Positions 7,401 through 10,562 of a stretch of DNA of 10,562 nucleotides are shown piece by piece. The DNA lies in contig DAOTZS010000258.1 in the NCBI GenBank assembly GCA_034434335.1, positions 1 to 10,562 on the forward strand, given 5' to 3'. The notes beneath the pieces were generated by a model that was given only the letters and a program-made list of their open reading frames with translations, was not told the DNA's origin and ran no database searches. How positions within the stretch are numbered: the first letter of the stretch is position 1; every line of letters begins with the position of its first letter. The position numbers and the translations under genes were made by a program. This DNA is from DAOTZS01 sp034434335. Its GTDB lineage: Bacteria > Chloroflexota > Anaerolineae > CG2-30-64-16.

Positions 7401-7567
7401 TGGCCTCCTAAGCATCGTTGTCGTGCTTTGGGAGCTGTGCAAAGGCGCACTGGGACGACTTGAATTCATCTTTTATTCTCTGCTTTTGGCGCTCGCCTCA
7501 CCGGCTCCCGGCCGTGCCCGCGCCGCGTGATGGCGCGCCCCATTATATCAGTGGCAAAAGGAGGCCA
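7401..7567 (+). promoter_or_regulatory. Candidate Shine-Dalgarno sequestering switch for livJ
   Basis: TGGCCTCCT at 7401-7409 is an exact 9-nt reverse complement of AGGAGGCCA at 7559-7567, which contains most of the livJ SD. The same upstream strand also forms the competing local hairpin CTCCTAAGCA / TGCTTTGGGAG (7405-7414 with 7424-7434, one bulged U and one G-U pair). The two pairings exclude each other, so one fold would hide and the other free the SD. Both pairings are seen in the sequence; regulation is inference. Confidence 0.3.
7557..7564 (+). promoter_or_regulatory. Strong ribosome binding site that fixes the livJ start
   Basis: AAAGGAGG with 7 nt to the ATG at 7572. It selects this ATG over the in-frame GTG at 7527, which would place 15 charged or unrelated residues before the lipoprotein signal peptide. 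Confidence 0.9.
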
Positions 7568-7571
7568 GACC

Positions 7572-8828
7572 ATGAATGGACGGAAGAATCAGCAGGTGCG
7601 AGTCGTTGTGGCGCTGTTTTGCCTGGGGCTCTTGCTCCTGGCAGGGTGCGTACCGGCCCCGCCAGCCATTGCGCCGACCCAGGCGCCAGCCGGCGTAGAG
7701 AGCGGTGAGACTTACAAGATCGGCTTCATAGCCGCCATCACCGGCTCGGCCGCCTTCCTGGGCGAGCCCGAACGGGACGCGGCACGGCTGGTCCAGAAAC
7801 AACTGGATGCCCAGGGAGGGATCGTTGGCCCCGATGGCCTGAAGCACAAGGTCGAGATCCTCATCTACGATACCCAGGGCAGCGGTGATGTGGCTATCCC
7901 GCTGGCCAAGAAGCTGATCAGCGACGACAAGGTGGTGGCCCTCGTGGGGGGTACAGTAAGCCCTGAGAGCCTGGCCCTGGTCCCCATCGTACAGGAGGCC
8001 AAGATCCCCTACATTTCCATGGCCTCCAGCAGTCAGATCGTTGAGCCTGTGGCCGAACGCTATTGGGTGTTCAAGACAGCCCAGAGCAACAAACACACTG
8101 CCCCCCTCCAGGTGGAATACGTCAAGGCCAAAGGGCTGACGAAGGTGGCCAACCTCTACGTGAATAACTCCTACGGCGAAGATGGCCGCAACGCCATCCG
8201 CCAGGCAGCCGAGGCAGCAGGGGTGCAGATCGTGCTGGAGGAGACCTTTGAGGCGTCTGACACCAGCATGATGGCCCAGCTCACCAAGGTTAAGGCCAGC
8301 GAAGCCCAGGCGGTGCTGGTAACCGCCATCCCTCCGGCCGCCTCGATCCTGACCAAGCAGTACCGCGAGCTGGGCATCGAGCTGCCCCTGATCCACAACC
8401 ACGGCATTGGCATGAAGCCCTTCATTAGCCAGGCAGGGGCCGAGAATGCGGAGGGGGTGGTGTTCCCCATGGGCAAGCTGGTGGCCGCCAACGCCCTGGA
8501 TGACAGCGACCCTCAGAAACCCGTGCTCCTCAACTTCATCCGCGATTATGAGGCGTTTACCGGCAACCCCACCAGCACTTTCGCCGGCCATGCCTGGGAT
8601 GCCCTGCAACTGGTGCTCAAGGGGCTGGAAACCCTGCCCGCTGGCCTGAGCCTGGAGGAGCAGCGCAGCCGTCTGCGGGACGCCATCGAGGGGATTCGCG
8701 GCTTCGCCGGCACGGGAGGCATCTTCAACCTCTCTCCTGAGGATCATGTGGGGCTGAGCTCGTCCGATGTGGTGATGGTGCGTATCACCAACGGCGAGTG
8801 GGTATACCTCCCGCGCGATCAGTGGTAA
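7572..8828 (+). CDS. livJ: Branched-chain amino acid-type ABC transporter substrate-binding lipoprotein (LivJ-like)
   Basis: A 418-residue periplasmic-binding-fold protein (Peripla_BP_6, HAAT family) that captures a substrate outside the membrane for the LivHM permease. It has a lipoprotein signal: a basic start, a hydrophobic stretch at residues 9-24, and lipobox LAGC with Cys26 as the lipid-attachment site, followed by a Pro/Ala-rich tether. The mature domain begins at about residue 49 (TYKIGFIAAITGSAAFLGEPE), with the family patterns QGGIVGPDG, VEILIYDTQGSGD, VVALVGGTVSPESLALVPI, IPYISMASSS, YVNNSYGEDGR and TFAGHAWDAL. It is first in an operon with livH 34 nt downstream and no terminator between. 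Liv-type binding proteins also serve amides, urea or aromatic acids, so the ligand is uncertain. Its expression is likely shaped by the promoter at 7173 and the long leader. Confidence 0.92.
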   Translation: MNGRKNQQVRVVVALFCLGLLLLAGCVPAPPAIAPTQAPAGVESGETYKIGFIAAITGSAAFLGEPERDAARLVQKQLDAQGGIVGPDGLKHKVEILIYDTQGSGDVAIPLAKKLISDDKVVALVGGTVSPESLALVPIVQEAKIPYISMASSSQIVEPVAERYWVFKTAQSNKHTAPLQVEYVKAKGLTKVANLYVNNSYGEDGRNAIRQAAEAAGVQIVLEETFEASDTSMMAQLTKVKASEAQAVLVTAIPPAASILTKQYRELGIELPLIHNHGIGMKPFISQAGAENAEGVVFPMGKLVAANALDDSDPQKPVLLNFIRDYEAFTGNPTSTFAGHAWDALQLVLKGLETLPAGLSLEEQRSRLRDAIEGIRGFAGTGGIFNLSPEDHVGLSSSDVVMVRITNGEWVYLPRDQW

Positions 8829-8862
8829 TCTTTCAGGGCAGATCCCTTAGCGAGCAGATGTC

Positions 8863-9756
8863 ATGCCCAATTACGGCCCTGGCGACTATCTGCAGTTCAT
8901 CCTCTCAGGGATCAGCACGGGGAGCATCTACGTGCTGGTGGCCCTGGGGGTGGTGACGATCTACAACGTCACAGGTATCATCAACCTGGCCCAGGGTGAG
9001 TACGCCATGCTGGGGGCCATGCTGGCCGTAGCCTACTATGGCTGGCATGTGCCCCTGCTGGTGGCTTTCCTGGCCGCAGTGCTCAGCGTAACCCTGATCG
9101 GCATGGCGATCGAGCGGCTGACCGTCCAGCCGGCCCGCTCGGCTGCCCCGGTTACCCTGATCATGATCACGGTGGGGGTCTCGATCACAATCCGGGGCAT
9201 TGCCCTGCTAATATGGGGGACGACCCCCTATTCGCTGCCGGCTTTCACGGCTGGTGCCGCGCTGAAGTTCCTGGGCGCGGCTATCAGCCCGCAGCGGCTG
9301 TGGATTATGGGCACGGCCGCGGGGATCTTATTGTTGCTGTACTTCCTGCTGGAGCGCACGCTGTTGGGCAAGGCAGTGCGGGCGTGTGCCATTAACCGGC
9401 AGGCTGCTCAACTGATAGGGATCGGCCCCGGCCAGATGTCGCTGCTGGCTTTTGCTCTCAGCGCTGCGCTGGGCGCGGTGGGTGGTATTGTCATCGCGCC
9501 TCTGACGCTGGTGAGCTATGACATGGGGCTGATGCTGGGGCTGAAGGGCTTCGTGGCCGCGGTGATCGGGGGGCTGGTCAGCGCGCCCGGCGCGGTGATC
9601 GGCGGTCTATTGCTGGGAGTGCTGGAATCGCTGGCAGCCGGCCTGATCTCCTCGGGCCTGAAGGACGCCATCGCCTTCCTGGCGCTGGTGATCGTCATCT
9701 TCGCCCGGTCGGAACAACCGCTGCTCCGCCGGCCGTGGAAGAGGACCAGGCCATGA
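8863..9756 (+). CDS. livH: Branched-chain amino acid-type ABC transporter permease LivH
   Basis: A 297-residue polytopic inner-membrane protein (BPD_transp_2 family) forming half of the Liv import channel with LivM. Family signatures are the N-terminal LSGISTGSIYVLVALG (residues 14-29), NVTGIINLAQGEYAMLGAM (about 35-53), the cytoplasmic loop ERTLLGKAVRACAINRQAAQLIGI (first part near residue 165) that docks the ATPase, and LGAVGGIVIAPL, GLKGFVAAVIGGLVSAPGAVIGG near the C-terminus. About eight hydrophobic segments are visible. The ATG at 8863 gives a normal family length; the SD is weak (GAG at 8852-8854), so coupling to livJ translation is possible. It overlaps livM by ATGA. Confidence 0.94.
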   Translation: MPNYGPGDYLQFILSGISTGSIYVLVALGVVTIYNVTGIINLAQGEYAMLGAMLAVAYYGWHVPLLVAFLAAVLSVTLIGMAIERLTVQPARSAAPVTLIMITVGVSITIRGIALLIWGTTPYSLPAFTAGAALKFLGAAISPQRLWIMGTAAGILLLLYFLLERTLLGKAVRACAINRQAAQLIGIGPGQMSLLAFALSAALGAVGGIVIAPLTLVSYDMGLMLGLKGFVAAVIGGLVSAPGAVIGGLLLGVLESLAAGLISSGLKDAIAFLALVIVIFARSEQPLLRRPWKRTRP

Positions 9757-10562
9757 CGCTACGCACCTTCTGGCGACGGTATCCCAACGGCATCAGCCTG
9801 GTGCTCTTTGCCCTGGCCATCGGCGTGCTGCCCCTGCTCATCCGAAGCCCCTATCTGGTCAGCACGGCCATCTTCATTGGCATTTCTACCATTTTGACGC
9901 TGGGGCTATGTCTGCTGATGGGGTATGCCGGGCAGATCTCCCTGGGCCATGCGGCCTTCTACGGCCTGGGGGCTTACACCTCGGCCGTGTTGACGGTGAA
10001 GTTCGGGGTTTCACCCTGGCTGGCGATGTTGCTGGGGGTGGTGGTGACCGCCGCTGCGGCCCTCCTGATCGGTTTCCCCATCTTTCGCCTGCGCGAGCAC
10101 TACCTGGCGATGGCCACCCTGGGCCTGGGGGTTATTGTGCACCTGGCCTTCGGCGAGCTGCGCGACCTGACCGGTGGCCCTTCTGGGCTGCCTGGGGTGC
10201 CACGGCTGGTAGTGGGCAGCTTCGTCTTCGACGGAGACGTGGAGTACTACTACCTGGTGTGGGGGGTAGTGATCGTGCTCCTGGCCCTTTCGCTGAATAT
10301 CGTTAACTCGCGCGTGGGCCGGGCACTGCGCGCTATTCACGGCAGCGAGCCAGCCGCGCACAGCGTGGGGATCGAATCGGGCCGCTATAAGGTGCAGGTC
10401 TTGGTCCTCAGCGCGGCGTATGCCAGCCTGGCCGGGAGCCTCTATGTGCACTACATGCGCTTTGTGAGCCCTGGCCCGTTCGATTTCGAGGCCTCGGTGA
10501 AGCTGGTGGTGATGGCTGCCGTGGGCGGGCTGGCCAGCGTCTGGGGCGCGCCGTTTGGGGCC
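9753..10562 (+). CDS. livM: Branched-chain amino acid-type ABC transporter permease LivM, 3'-truncated by window edge
   Basis: The first 270 residues of a LivM-like permease; the frame is open to the last base, so the gene continues beyond the window. The start ATG at 9753 overlaps the livH stop (ATGA), with GAGGA at 9741-9745 as SD (7 nt spacing). Signatures include MGYAGQISLGHAAFYGLGAY (about residues 56-75), REHYLAMATLGLG (about 113-125), LTGGPSGLPGVP, the ATPase-docking loop RVGRALRAIHGSEPAAHSVGI (central residues near 195-210), and a C-terminal VGGLASVWGAPFGA. With LivH it forms the membrane channel of the importer. The ATPases LivG and LivF are expected next. At least six hydrophobic segments are present. 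Confidence 0.94.
   Translation, partial: MTLRTFWRRYPNGISLVLFALAIGVLPLLIRSPYLVSTAIFIGISTILTLGLCLLMGYAGQISLGHAAFYGLGAYTSAVLTVKFGVSPWLAMLLGVVVTAAAALLIGFPIFRLREHYLAMATLGLGVIVHLAFGELRDLTGGPSGLPGVPRLVVGSFVFDGDVEYYYLVWGVVIVLLALSLNIVNSRVGRALRAIHGSEPAAHSVGIESGRYKVQVLVLSAAYASLAGSLYVHYMRFVSPGPFDFEASVKLVVMAAVGGLASVWGAPFGA

Larger units (their letters stand above)
7208..7571 (+). promoter_or_regulatory. Long (about 364 nt) untranslated leader of livJ with several hairpins
   Basis: No convincing protein gene lies between 7177 and 7571; frames here give low-complexity, unfamiliar peptides. If transcription begins at the 7173-7201 promoter, this whole stretch is 5' leader. Visible potential hairpins are CCTGCT/AGCAGG (7209-7214 with 7247-7252), ACCTG/CAGGT (7336-7340 with 7348-7352), a 10-bp bulged stem 7405-7414 with 7424-7434 (9-nt loop), and the very stable CGCGCC/GGCGCG (7519-7524 with 7532-7537) placed about 20 nt before the SD. 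None matches a riboswitch, T-box, SRP, RNase P, 6S or tmRNA motif that I recognise, and no GC stem followed by a T-run is present, so control of translation is more likely than attenuation. It could also simply be degraded sequence. Confidence 0.45.

Noticed and set aside
7200..7410. Long-range pairing CTTAGG (7200-7205) with CCTAAG (7406-7411 area)
   Set aside because: The 5' strand lies upstream of the expected transcription start, so it would not be in the RNA.
7173..7463. Plus-strand open frame of 96 codons in the livJ leader
   Set aside because: Pro/Arg/Gly-rich peptide without family resemblance; its start lies inside the promoter and it has no SD.
7460..7488. Second promoter candidate, TTGAAT at 7460, upstream of livJ
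   Set aside because: No acceptable -10 box lies 16-18 bp downstream (CTTTTG at 7483-7488), unlike the promoter at 7173-7201.
7466..7490. T-rich stretch as a terminator in the livJ leader
   Set aside because: It is not immediately preceded by a stable GC hairpin; the closest stem (GTGC/GCAC, 7436-7453 area) is only 4 bp and about 15 nt away.
7548..8747. Minus-strand open frame (399 codons) opposite livJ
   Set aside because: Shadow of livJ; His/Gly/Leu-rich translation with no recognisable motif.

Overview
The window is GC-rich bacterial DNA with almost all coding capacity on the + strand, short gaps, ATGA stop/start overlaps and several GTG/TTG starts. The mix of genes (a one-chain CydDC transporter, secG followed by a family 5 solute-binding protein, and a lipoprotein-type Liv system) suggests a Chloroflexota-like bacterium. 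That is an inference from gene style only; no rRNA or other marker is present to confirm it.

Region 1 (1-5186) is a tight three-gene operon. It holds the C-terminal part of an acyl-AMP ligase (truncated by the window edge), a 96-residue acyl/peptidyl carrier protein overlapping it by ATGA, and a 1216-residue fused CydD-CydC ABC exporter whose GTG start directly follows the carrier protein's TGA. A clean intrinsic terminator (5163-5186) ends the operon. The ligase and carrier protein form a plausible activation-and-loading pair; why they are coupled to a CydDC-type thiol exporter is not obvious and is the most unusual arrangement here.

Region 2 (5185-7176) starts with a strong extended -10 promoter whose -35 box lies in the T-tract of the preceding terminator. 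It drives secG (Sec translocon subunit) and, 2 nt downstream, a TTG-started family 5 (peptide/nickel type) solute-binding protein. That protein has a hydrophobic N-terminus but no lipobox, and no permease genes are next to it.

Region 3 (7173-10562) starts with another excellent promoter (TTGACA, 17 bp, TGC-TATCCT) embedded in the stop codon of the solute-binding gene. It is followed by an unusually long (about 364 nt) untranslated leader and then livJ (lipoprotein binding protein), livH and livM (permeases). livM runs off the window; the ATPase genes livG/livF are expected beyond it. The leader contains a 9-nt exact complement of the livJ Shine-Dalgarno region, and that complement can instead fold into a local hairpin, so it is a candidate cis-regulatory RNA.

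No tRNA, rRNA, CRISPR array, insertion sequence or phage gene was recognised.
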